Shown: positions 46,991 to 58,300 of the stretch, in pieces
How positions within the stretch are numbered: position 1 is the first letter of the stretch
Layout of the letters: each line of letters opens with the position of its first letter
Assembly: GCF_025370935.1 (NCBI RefSeq)
Contig: NC_133472.1
Coordinates: 12,860,476-12,924,475, forward strand
Length of the DNA stretch: 64,000 nucleotides
Origin: Choristoneura fumiferana
Taxonomy: Eukaryota > Arthropoda > Insecta > Lepidoptera > Tortricidae
Reading direction: 5' to 3'
Made by a program: the position numbers and the translations under genes
The notes under the pieces: model-generated
Seen by the model: the letters and a program-made list of their open reading frames with translations, nothing else
Told to the model about the DNA's origin: nothing
Database searches by the model: none

Positions 46991-48270
46991 TTATAGAAAT
47001 TGGACATGACGATGTTAATATATTTTTCACAAACATGCTACTATGTAATTTTTGTTGTGTTCCTTAAAACAGGCTTCAAAATATACTGTTGCAGGCCTAA
47101 GCCTGCAAGACAACAGTTTTTTGTTTCAATGCAATACGTCAAATATCTACGATAAAGGCCATTATATGCGACTTGAAATTAATAATCTGAATTTCTATGG
47201 TTCGTTTATTAGTTACTGTGTAAATTCACAGGTTTATGAATATTCTATATGTAAATATATAAATATTACCGACGCGTTATACGTCAAATTAAAATTTTAT
47301 TTACATAATAAAGTATTAATGTAGCTGATTAAATGGGTTGCAGTTCGTGTATAATGGCCCTAAAAGCCGAACAGCAAACACAATAAAAAAAGTTTTGGCG
47401 GGAAAATTGATGTGTCATTGTCTTTTTTTTTGTTTGACTGGACTTGAGCTTTAGCCATTTTGCAAATAAGTTCCATTGTCATTTCAAAAGTTTCGTTTAG
47501 AAACGTGATTTTTTTATTTTTGCAGTCCGCTATATGTACATGTTTTTATAGCAATTTGATTTTATTTGGATTGTTTTAACGTTTTAAATCATGTTAGGAT
47601 GAAATAAACACTTATATAGATGGCAGTTATAATTTGAGTCTGGTACAATTTTAGTTGTCTTACGAATAAAACATTGATTTCTTGGAGTTTTTATTCCTTT
47701 TAGTGCATGTTTGAGAAAAGCACTAAGTATACAAGCCTCGGCGTGAAAGAACATTCCAGCCTCGTCTACCTATCCGGCCTCGCTTCGCTCGGCCGTCTAT
47801 AGGTACATACTCGGCCTGCAAGCCTTTCTTTCCCGGCCTCTGCAGTAATGTACTATTTCATTACACTTGCTTGTCAATGACGTTATTCCATGCCTGTATA
47901 CTAAAAGACAATGGCCTCAATTGTTCCCGCGGGAATTATGGACTTACGTAATATAGTTTTCCTCCCCAAGGGAGTTATAACTTTAATTTTAAAAAGTTAG
48001 TAGGTACGTCATTTCAGACTAAAGAGGTTTCAAGTCAGCCAACGTTTTATTTACATCTTTAAAACTTAGATATACTTAACCTAATTTTACACCATAAAAA
48101 TTGGCCACGCTTCATGAAACTTCGTTATTTTTATATTTTAAATTTATCAATATTCATCAATATTTTTTTAGGCATGTTGGAATAATCAGGCCGTGAGACC
48201 ATTCGAATTCTAAACTAAACACAGTTCTTAGTATTATCTATGGCAGACGACTCGAAAAAGGTGACAATCA

Positions 48271-48394
48271 GGGGGGCTACCACGAAATTTGAAAATCGAA
48301 GTTCATATCGTTTTCCTGGCGGTAATATTATTTAATACGAGAGTGAGAGGAACGGTACGATACGAGCATCGATTTTCGAATTTTGTAGTAGCCT
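48271..48394. mobile_element. Foldback MITE, family M1 (copy 3 of 3)
   Basis: GGGGGGCTACCACGAAATTT on the left and AATTTTGTAGTAGCC on the right; the centre is ACGAGAGTGAGAGGAACGG. It is the most diverged of the three copies. Confidence 0.75.
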
Positions 48395-48510
48395 CTGTAT
48401 GGGCGGGTAGCCATATTTTATTCAGTTGTTTTCTTAGCGTCTTGCTTTTGCTGAGCTGTGAAGTGTTTGGGCATAAAATAATTTAATTTTTTGCATTTTT
48501 TCCTCGCAAC

Positions 48511-48660
48511 GTGATGAAAATCATTGTGTGTATCACGGGCCGTATGGGGATTACAAACTTGGGTCATTAAAAGCCCTCGATCCGCCTCCGGCGTCGGGCT
48601 TCTAATAGACTCTCGTTAGTAATCTCCTTACGCCCCTTAATGCACAATTTACTATTGTTA
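48511..48660. mobile_element. Foldback MITE, family M8 (copy 2 of 2)
   Basis: GTGATGAAAATCATTGTGTG and ATGCACAATTTACTATTG ends; the central hairpin has AAAGCCCTCGATCC and GTCGGGCTTCTAATAGACTC. Confidence 0.75.
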
Positions 48661-49378
48661 AATTATTATATTAAATACTCTACTTGCAAGTTTAGGATAC
48701 ACGTCATAATAACATCCCGATGAAATTTAGAGCAACACGGCTATAAACGATGAAACCAATACAAGACTGCTTTACACCATTTTTCCCATAAGTAATTCAT
48801 GAATGCTGAATCGGAACATGAAAATTAATTCGTCTCGTATGTGTCAATAAATCTAATCAATACGAGTATCAAAATGAATATCCTTAAAATTAAAACAGCA
48901 TTTATCTCACAACAAGTAGCACAGGTATTGAGTAGATATAATTAATTGCACGATTTAGACTGCATTTAATTTTGAAACATCTTCATCACAACATTAGTCA
49001 ATAATTCAATATTTCATTTATATTAAATTATGGACAGAAACATGTTTTTTTTTCCTAGATAGATAATGATCGCCTAAGATGAAGATGGCCTAACCAAAGT
49101 ACCTATTCACTTTTCAATGCATAAATTCACATGATGCCAGTCACTCCACCACACTATATGCTGTCAAGGTCAAAAATATTAAAAAATCGTTTATCTTTGC
49201 TCTATTGCTCTATGCTTTCAATAGATATTGTACGGTACATAATTTTTCCATTGCATATTGCGCGTATCGATTTGGATCGAAAGAAGATCCTACTTACTTT
49301 TAAGTGATTCCATTGATTCGCGTGAAAGAAGTGCTGAAAACATGTAATATGTAGGTACACAAAGGCTTTGCATACCTA

Positions 49379-49637
49379 CCAAATATTATCTAAATGGGTT
49401 CAGACGGAGTTGCATGATTAAATAACAAACATCTTCATAATCTGTCTCACGTATAATATATAGGAAGTAGGATGGATTGGATCAGCGTCTTATGAGTACC
49501 TGATGTTTATTTAATCTGTGATCTAGAATTGTCTAGTACATTCACCAGCACCAATATCTGACATAACAAAGCGTGCATATTTTTCAGGTATTTTTGCACG
49601 CTCCGCTATGTCAGATATTAATGCAGGTGACTGTACC
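49379..49637. repeat. Segment duplicated at 53559-54125, ending in MITE M3 (copy 4 of 5)
   Basis: 49379-49540 carries GGGTTCAGACGGAGTTGCAT, GAAGTAGGATGGATTGGATC and CTTATGAGTACCTG, all found again at 53559-54010. 49540-49637 is an M3 MITE with AATATCTGACATAACAAAGC and the end GCAGGTGACTGTAC. Confidence 0.7.
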
Positions 49638-49933
49638 TCAGTTGGAAAAAATGAAACGCTTACAGAACCACTTTGGTGTCCGTCCGTCCGTCCTTTTATC
49701 TGTTAATATTATTTCTCTCAGGAACCCGTACAGGTACCAAGCTGAAATTAATACTTGATTGAGGTCTGCTATCCCTTGGAGCAGTGAAAAAATAGGAGTA
49801 GGACCTAAGTCAACGCAATCAAAATATACCTACCCCCGTCTTTATTTTCCATCCAAATTGCCGGAAAACCAAAACACCCTCTCCACACCAGTCCAGTCCA
49901 AGTTACTTCCAGTTGACATTTATCAGAATATAT

Positions 49934-50483
49934 GCAGGGGTCTCTGACCATAATGCTTTAAATTGAAGGGTCGATTCTACTCGCATAACTAAGCACTTTT
50001 GTTTTGTAACATTTTCAAATAACTCGAACCTGAACTCAGTGGCGGACGTTAACTCAGACATGGCGGTGTTAAAGTTATCTCTAGGAATCTTGGTACGGAG
50101 GCCTTTAAATATTTTTTGTAATTTTTTTGACATCTCTTACACCCTGTTTCATCATGCATTGATTAATTTTATTTGACGGATAAAAGTGATGCCGTCTCTG
50201 TTTGTTTTGTTTGAATAGACGGAGACGGTATCACATTTCTCCGTCAGTTAAAATTAATCAATGGGTTGTGAAACAGCCCCTTAGATAAACATTTATCAAT
50301 GTGCTATCAATATTGTATTGTATAGCATACATTGAAAATTATATTTAATCTGTATCTAAATCTGTATGAAAAAAAATAACAGTGATCATATAACTAAAAA
50401 GTTGCAGAACAAAAATAGCTCAGTTATGCGAGTATTCTAGAATCGAACATTGGATTTAAAGCCCCATGGTTACAGACTCCCTA
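49934..50483. mobile_element. Foldback element, family M9 (copy 2 of 2), with nested insertion
   Basis: The ends GCAGGGGTCTCTGACCATAA and GTTACAGACTCCCTATG match the inverted ends of the copy at 43258-43654; both AAGGGTCGATTCTACTCGCA and TTCTAGAATCGAACATTGG arms are present. It is about 150 bp longer because of the element at 50141-50280. Confidence 0.7.
50141..50280. mobile_element. MITE nested inside the M9 element
   Basis: Inverted arms ACCCTGTTTCATCATGCATT and its counterpart ending GGTTGTGAAACAG, with ATTGATTAATTTTA on both sides and GACGGAGACGGTATCAC-type sequence in the centre. Confidence 0.65.
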
Positions 50484-51139
50484 TGTACACTAACTGCGAG
50501 GTGTTGAATTTTTATGACATAGTTACCAAACTCGCACTGCTCTCACTCTCGGGGTTGCTTAAAGAAAGTGTTCACTTCACGCTACTGATGTCTAGTGTAC
50601 CTTAAATATGTACATAGCTACATACTCATGTGACCAGACGTAGGCAGGCGTCGCATATAAAATCTCTCTGGCGACGCAGCGCGACGCAGAATCTGCCGCT
50701 CGCTCAATTGGACTCAATTGCTTTAATTGACTTCAATTGAAATGACCTCGCGCACCGACTCTAACCCACCACTAGCCTGACACTTACATTTATCTTTTTT
50801 TGGAACTGACATAAAGCTACTGTTAGGTATGTAGAAGCAAGTAGTGTATGTACTTAGGTAGAGCATTATGAACGCCCGAGCCGTCCCGAAACTTACCCAC
50901 TTTTTTCGGTTTTTTTGAACCCCTCTCAAACATGAATTGTGAATAAAAATTATCAGGCCGGCTTACAGATCCTGTATTTTCATTTGTAGGTACGGTTTTA
51001 AGGAACGAGAAAACTGAATTAAAAAAATATACTACATTTAGAAACTATTACCTAAGTGGTACAACGGCCCGCTTGCTACTTGCTGGCAACGGAACTAAAG
51101 TTCATAACTATCCAAATGGTCCATCATACCCGAAAAAAA

Positions 51140-51215
51140 CGTATAAACTTTATGTCGTTTATGATAGAGTTTGATGTACAAATTACAATAAGGACTTTGG
51201 GTGTTAGGAGGCTAT
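51140..51215. mobile_element. Half copy of MITE M5
   Basis: GATAGAGTTTGATGTACAAA and GGACTTTGGGTGTTAGGAGG match the right half of 27279-27400. Confidence 0.6.
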
Positions 51216-52387
51216 CGATATTTGGTGATCCCAACACCTATTTGGAAATACCAAATACGTGTAGATATGTCCACTGCTGTGTAAAACCGGGACAAATAAA
51301 AAAAATGTGCTACTGTCCATTGATTTCAAACTGTGTTGGCTCTACCTACATTCAACGACCACCTGAGCTCGGGGACAGGTAGTGGTACCGCTATACTTTA
51401 CTCGCATGCCTACCCGTGCTTGATTATCAAAACAAAGAACGCAAAAATCTTTCATACTTGCAACAGCGTGATGAAAAAACAGTAACATTTAAATATGAAA
51501 AGTGAACGTAATAAATCAAACTAATTATAGCCATACACAATGACGGAATGAGTGTACGCACGGCATTTTGGCACGTGTCCTATCCGGTTCACAATTGGTC
51601 GTAATTAGGAAACGGTGCGGGGCACGATACGCCGGTCTGTCCGTTCGTCTTTCTACACATTTTAATATCTAACTATCCGGTTAGATTAGAGTATGACATT
51701 AAAAAAGTTTGAAAGGAGAACTAAACATTGACTAAAAGCTAATTTCATGTGGATTGAGAAGAAATTAGCGGCCCTGTTTAATTTCGACTCTTTTTTTAAT
51801 TGCATTACCTACCTAAGATAATATTAGTAGTCTATAAATGAGTTACCATTTAGTAGTCACCAAGTAGTTACACAGTGTCCTAAAAGTAATTACCAATAAA
51901 CAAGTTCTATCTACATGTGTTATGCAAAAAATATGAAGCTGATTCAATGCTTGACTGACATACTCGTAACAACGCACACTTCAAACTACACGGGTAGATA
52001 CCTACCTACTAGGAGATTGAAATTTTGCACAGAGCTTACTTTCATCGTGCAGGCTAAGGACGGGTTTTTAGAAATCCAACACCTAAAGGGGTTTAACTAA
52101 GGGATGGATTGTGGGCACAGTAATTTCAGAGATAAAGATTAGGGGTAAAACAGGCCATTTCCTGATGGCAATTAATAAAAAAATGGTACAGCCCAAAACA
52201 TGCTATTATTTAATTCAAACAATACATAAAACAAAAGAACAATACACTTTTAAGTAGTTTCTTTTAAACACTTTCAGTCGTGTTGGGATAATAATATTCA
52301 GGCGTTTAAAATACAAGCATAGTTGGTATACATATCTATCTAGTGTTTATATTTCCCGCCAATACGTCCGTCGTTCCATACACCTTA

Positions 52388-55300
52388 TTATTTTGGATTC
52401 TTTTTCTTCTTCGCCTTTTTTCCCGTAAAAAAACTTCGGAAATCCGTACCAGTACGTTCCGGGTCTTGTGGTATAGTTTCTAACGAATTTATGTTTTTAC
52501 GTATAAATTTATTCAATCCTGTTCCCAAAACAACACTATGTCGAGCAGTGAATTGTCCCTGTGCGTCAGCATCCGTGGACTGATTACTCTCTGGCACAAT
52601 AAACGTAGCTTGCTCTTCAAATCTCAAACACTTTTTGGAGTTAACTGTACCTTCTGAGGGACACGTCTCTTTATTTTTCGAAGCTGCACTCAAAACATTT
52701 CCTGCAGCCTGGGGTTCGTACACAGTGCTATGGAGCTCCCTTTCATCTTCTACAGTGCACTGTCTATAACCTGGACCGACATTACGCGAAGAGGGACCCG
52801 GTTCATCAATATTGGACTCCACACTAAATAATTCCAATCTTTGAAGAACATTCTTCTGTCTCTGTGGCTTCGCCTCCGCGGCTTGGGCTGGCGCAGTGTT
52901 TTTGTACATATTAATTAATTTCAAGAATGCAATTTCTAAACTTTCAGTCGTTTGCACCTCTTCGTCTGTTTTCGAGCTGCCTATCATCATTTGGCGTATC
53001 TCCATTTCAGTAAATGAGTACATCTTACGCATTCCTGTTTTGTTTAGATCCTGCAGATCCCCTACTTCAGTGAGTTCACATGACTTTGGTCTCTCTTTGA
53101 AAATGTTAAACTTTGATAACGCTATAGATACTCTTTCTAAAAAAGTCTTTTCTTTGACCTTCTCATATACATTTATATTTTCTTCGAAGAAACTTGGAGG
53201 ATACATGAACTTTGAGACATTGTCCACGTCAGTTGGTGACCGCATAATAGAGTCCAAATACAATCTGAAAAAAAGTGAGGCTTTTTATTTTTATTTGCAA
53301 ACTAGCTGTTTCCCGCGATTGCGTCTGCGAATAATTCGTTTATCGCTATCCTCCAGGAACTATGCAGTTTTCCAGTGTCCTTCCTGGGCAGTGCCGGATT
53401 TATATTTTTTATGAGTGTATGCCACTTTAATTCCGCCTCCCCATGTGCGTTTCTAGAATAAAAAAGTGAACATCCTCTGAAATCTGCCGCCCCTAGGCCG
53501 CGGGCTATACGGCCTATTGACAAATCCAGGACTGTTCCTGGTACTTAAACTCTTTGCCCACCAAATATTCTCTTCTTCTTCTTCGGTTCAGACGGAATTG
53601 CATGATTGAATTACATAATAAAATATAAAAATAATAATAAAAAGCCGTGGTGGCCTAGTGATTTGACCTATCGCCTCTCAAGCAGAGGGTCGTGGGTTCA
53701 AACCCCGGCTCGCACCTCTGAGTTTTTCGAAATTCATGTGCGGAATTACATTTTGAAATTTACCACGAGCTTTGCGGTGAAGGAAAACATCGTGAAAAAA
53801 ACGATGAAAGCAATTCAATGGTGCGTGTGAAGTTCCCAATCCGCACTGGGCCCGCGTGGGAACTATGGCCCAAGCCCTCTTGTTCTGAGAGGAGGCCTGT
53901 GCCCAGCAGTGGGACGTATATAGGCTGGGATGATGAAGTAGGATAGATTGGATCAGTGTCTTATGAGTACCTATTGTTTGATAAATTTGTGATCTAAATA
54001 GAATTGTCTAGTACATTCACCACCACCAATATCTGGCACAACAAAGCGTGCACATTGACTCTATTTGTAGGGCCGGTAGGACGTGCCAGATATTTTCGCA
54101 TGCTCCGCTGTGCAGGTGACTGGACAACCCGCTCACAGTTTGACAAAATTATTTTCTACTGCTAACTGACCTCAGACTTTGTCGGCAGTTTAAATTACTG
54201 TTACAGTTTTAAATTACTAAACACTACTTATCATAACATACCCATAGGCCAAAGGTTCGTATACATATATGCGGATTACTCCCACCGCATATGAAATTCA
54301 AAAACTAAAATGAAATAAATAAAAGCAAGGACCAAGGTCGTGTCTGTGGCCCTTATGGCGACTCAACCCAAACATAAAATACGGATTACTCTAGAAAGAC
54401 ATAGGTACACATTTTCGGCGCTGTCGGTGTAGATGAAAAAGGCGTCTGCCACTTTGGGAACGCATCGTTTAAGCCAATAGTGTACGATATATAGCAGGGT
54501 CAGCAACACAGCCAGGAAGGTGACGGCAGCCAGCACCACGTTGTGTTGGAGGCCCATCGCGCCGCCGCACTGCTGACGATCCTCGTCGTAGATATCTGAA
54601 CATTTTTTAAAATTAATAACTCGTGTAATATAACTTTTATTGTTCGTGGCTGTTGCAGCCTGATTTCCTTGGTCTGAAATATACACACACACACAAACAT
54701 CACGCTTCGGAGGCACTTTTAGCAATTTTAGGTTTTATATTTTACAAAAACAGTACAATAGTGACAGGTTCCTAGCCTGTCGCCTACGGTATACCTTAAT
54801 CTATTATCCTCAGTCGCCTCTTACGACATCCACGGAATAAATGGAGAGGTGTAATTCTAACCTGACACCACAGGGGTAAATGAATTATACTCCGTTTAAT
54901 TTAAGGTTTGAATTAACGGTCAAATTGTAACACATGTTTCTTGGTATTTTGAACACAATTGGACAAAAATACCTACATGTACATTTATTAGCGGTATTTA
55001 TTATGTTTTTGTTATAGAAGTTAACACTATTTTAAAAAGTTTCGTTGTTTTATTTAAAAACGTGTGCAAATTTTACTGTTAAGTTTCAAATGTTAAAATA
55101 AATGGAGTATAGAAGTTAAAAATCGGTCAAGTACCAGTCGGACTCGTACATGAAGGGTTCCTTACCGCAGTTCAGTAGGTAATAAGTTTTTGTTCAAAAT
55201 TCTAATACAAGCTTTTTTGCTGACTGTCCTTTTTGCCCCTCGTTACCAAAATAGTCGCCAAGCCCCTAGCAACTGCCGGCTATCACGTTTAATAACAACG

Positions 55301-58300
55301 CCTAGCAACCAAAAAACACTGAAAAAACCACGTTTTTTGTAGGCCGTACCCAGTATAGTCTAGTGCCCACCCCAGGATGTTGGGCTACCGATTTAAAATT
55401 CTATAATACTGATATCTCCACACAAATATACAGGCCAGGCCCAACCTGAAAAATAATACGCCAATGGACGAGCGACCCTTTTAATTTTTTACTTTGTTTT
55501 AATTTTAGTATTTGTTGTAAGTAAATAATAGTAATACATAATCTATGTCTGAAAATTTCAATTGTCTAGCTGTTACGGCTCAAGAGATAGAGCCCAGTGA
55601 CAGCGGAGTCTCAGTAGTTTGGGTACGGTACCCTAAAAAATATTTATTGTTGCAGGTACCATGCGCGCCGCAGTTGGGGACACCGTCACAGGCGCTGGTG
55701 GAGTCGATGCAGACCCGCGACCCGCCGATCTGGCACTCGATATTGTGCTGCGCGCACGCAGCCTCGTTGCTCAACAGTGTCTGCCCCGACGTCAGCACCA
55801 CGGTCATACGGGATACCTGAAGAAAATTTAATCATTGCCACTAGAAGCAGCTGGACGGGACTATATCAACCGGAGCAATTAAAGGTCCCCTAGGAATCAC
55901 CGCTACGATTGTTCCAATGCACACACGGTATTCTGTTAATGTTTACTCGAGTTGTTCATTAAAAGTTTTTAACAAATACCTAAATTTTGTACCTAATTAA
56001 ATGGTTTAACTTTTAAATAGTTTTTAATGACTTTTCTAGTTAGACAATCATCGTAAGTAGGTAATTTACGACTTAGAGTTGGAGAACAAACATGCGCATG
56101 ACATTAGCAAGGACGTGATCACACTAGCCAGCATCAGAAGCAGCGCAATAAACGCGTCAGCGTCACCGCGTAACTGTCGCACCGGTGTATTTATCACTTC
56201 AGTATATTCATCAGTGGTTTCTAAAAGTGTATCTTGTACGAGTAGAAAAGATAGGTATAGGTTACGCTGAAGTTGCCAAGGGCGAGTATAATCCGCGATG
56301 TGTTGAACAATATGACGTGTCTCATCTTGTAGCCGGCTGACTCGTGGGTATCGCAGATGTTGAACAGCACAGGGCCGGCGTATTGCCGCATATACCTCAA
56401 AGCCACGTGGCTGCTCAGCTGTAACAAATTAATCGGTGCTTTTTATAACCTCAGTTCTGAAAGTCGCCATCCTAATTGGCCTTCGCGATGCGTGCGTACG
56501 GTTAAGTCATACCCGCGACCATGGGAACAAACACTAATCAATATCTACTTAAATAAGTACTTAAAGCCCTAATTGACGATCGCGCGATTATGCGATGCGA
56601 CCTAGAGCTGTAGAGCAGTTTCACCATAAGAGATTTAAAATCGCATTATTGCATCGCGCGATGACCAAATTAAGACGGTGCCTTAGTCTGACACCAAGTA
56701 AGACGCCAATGGCGTCGCTTGTAATCGTGACCCGTCGTAAAACGATCTCGCAGTAATTTCGTAAAGGCATTGCAATGTGATTATGAATTTATGATATTAT
56801 TGTGAAAACTTTTCACCGTACTGTACTCGAACCTATGCGTGATATGGTTCCAATACGTAATTCAAATAATTACTTAACCACACCAGTAATTTTTGCTAAT
56901 ATACTAAATTAAATTATGATGCTTTTGAAATATCTAATCAAAGGAAAGGTAAAGCTAGTTTCATGTCAGATGCTGTCAGAGATAAATTACGTTTTTTGGG
57001 ACCCATTCTTACATTAGGTATACGACTTGATGCTACATGGAATCAGTAGAGTTCTGAGTTCTGAGTGACTGAAGTGAATGAAGTACCATGTGAGTGTAGT
57101 ACAGCCGCCCGTCGCAATGGATAGTCGTAAAACAATAAACAAGTTAAATGAATAAGTGCCTCGTCATCCGGCAGCTCGACCAATTGCGCGAAGTCTTGCA
57201 TGTCGGCGACCTGCGAGGAGAGCGTCCGCGCGGGCGTGGGGTTAGAAGAGCGCGCGTGCGGGCGCGCAGGTTCGATGGGAACCGACTTTATGTGCCGCTT
57301 GCGGCGCCTGTTAACATACAAGCTTACAAATAAAACCGGCCAAGAGCGTGTCGGACACGTTCGAAATAGGGTTCCATAGCCATTACGAAAAATTAAGTAA
57401 TATTTTTCTAGGGATTTCGTATTTTGTACGGAACATTCCAACTTTAGGTATATTTTATACCTTAGGCTGCTATTTACTCTTCACCGTTATAGTTTTCCTT
57501 GCAAGTTTGATACACTTACTACCATCCTGAATTTTTTTCAAATTTTTCCACCCACCGGTTTAGATTTTAGAGGGGGGACGCTCGATTTTAATGAAAATTT
57601 GCGCTTTAAAGTTGAATATTTTGCAAACAAATCACTGAATCGAAAAGTCGTTTTAGCAGTCCCCTAATTGTTTTAAAAGACCTATCCAACGATACCCCAC
57701 ACTATAAGGTTGGATGAGAAAAAAAATTATGCATCACAAACAACAAGTACATAATTAGAGCAGGATTAAAACAAAATCAAGCTTCTGTCACTACCGTTTA
57801 TCGCGGACACAACAAATCGTCTCTTTCGCACATGATTACTGGTAATAGACATTTGTTTTATGCCAGCGACAAAACTTTACGCGCTATAAGTCCCTTGATA
57901 GTCATACTCATACAGCAGTCGCTAAAATTCCTACTGCCTAGTACTGGCGTGGAGCGAATATTTTCTTTGGGCAATCCAGAGAGTGAGAATACCGCGAGTT
58001 AGGTTATCTTCGGATTCGATTCCTCGGAATTAGTGCACACAAGTCTACATTATTGACATTATCGAGTGATACGAAGCAGCGCCACTGCTGCTTGGCCACT
58101 AGTTTGGTTTTAAGCAGCGTTTCCACCAGAGATATGCGAGGATACATGGTGTTGCGAGGGATGTGTTTTCATTGACACATCCTCGCACAGAACATCTCTG
58201 GTAGAAACGCTGCTTTAGGCGTTAGATCGTCGGTCGTCGATCTAGATGCGTGATAGGGGCGGTCCTGTCGTGGCGGCGGGCCTGTCTTATATTTTACTTT

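Larger units (their letters stand above)
41661..52200. other. Repeat-rich intergenic region between repo-like and Culd-like genes
   Basis: 10.5 kb without a gene I can name. It holds an isolated exon-like block at 44468-44617 and many MITEs and dispersed repeats, listed separately. Open frames such as 47052-47324 and 45778-46038 are AT-rich and lack motifs. Confidence 0.55.

Noticed and set aside
47052..47324. 90-aa plus-strand frame
   Set aside because: AT-rich Asn/Tyr/Ile/Lys composition as expected from chance; no motif, promoter or splice evidence.
53302..53523. Minus-strand frame of 73 aa in the last Culd-like intron
   Set aside because: It is separated from the last exon by an in-phase acceptor at 53264 and looks like decayed repeat sequence.
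56069..56220. Minus-strand frame with a membrane-like segment (DADAFIALLLMLASVITSLL) as an alternative last exon of the Culd-like gene
   Set aside because: It would need an intron of only about 45 bp and a phase that does not match the preceding exon. Joining 56266 to 55816 is in phase and completes the LDLa domain.
56266..56418. Alternative frame of this Culd-like exon (starting EQPRGFEVY)
   Set aside because: It is open and compatible with another donor, but the chosen frame has much stronger third-position GC bias and is the only one that reads in phase into the LDLa exon.
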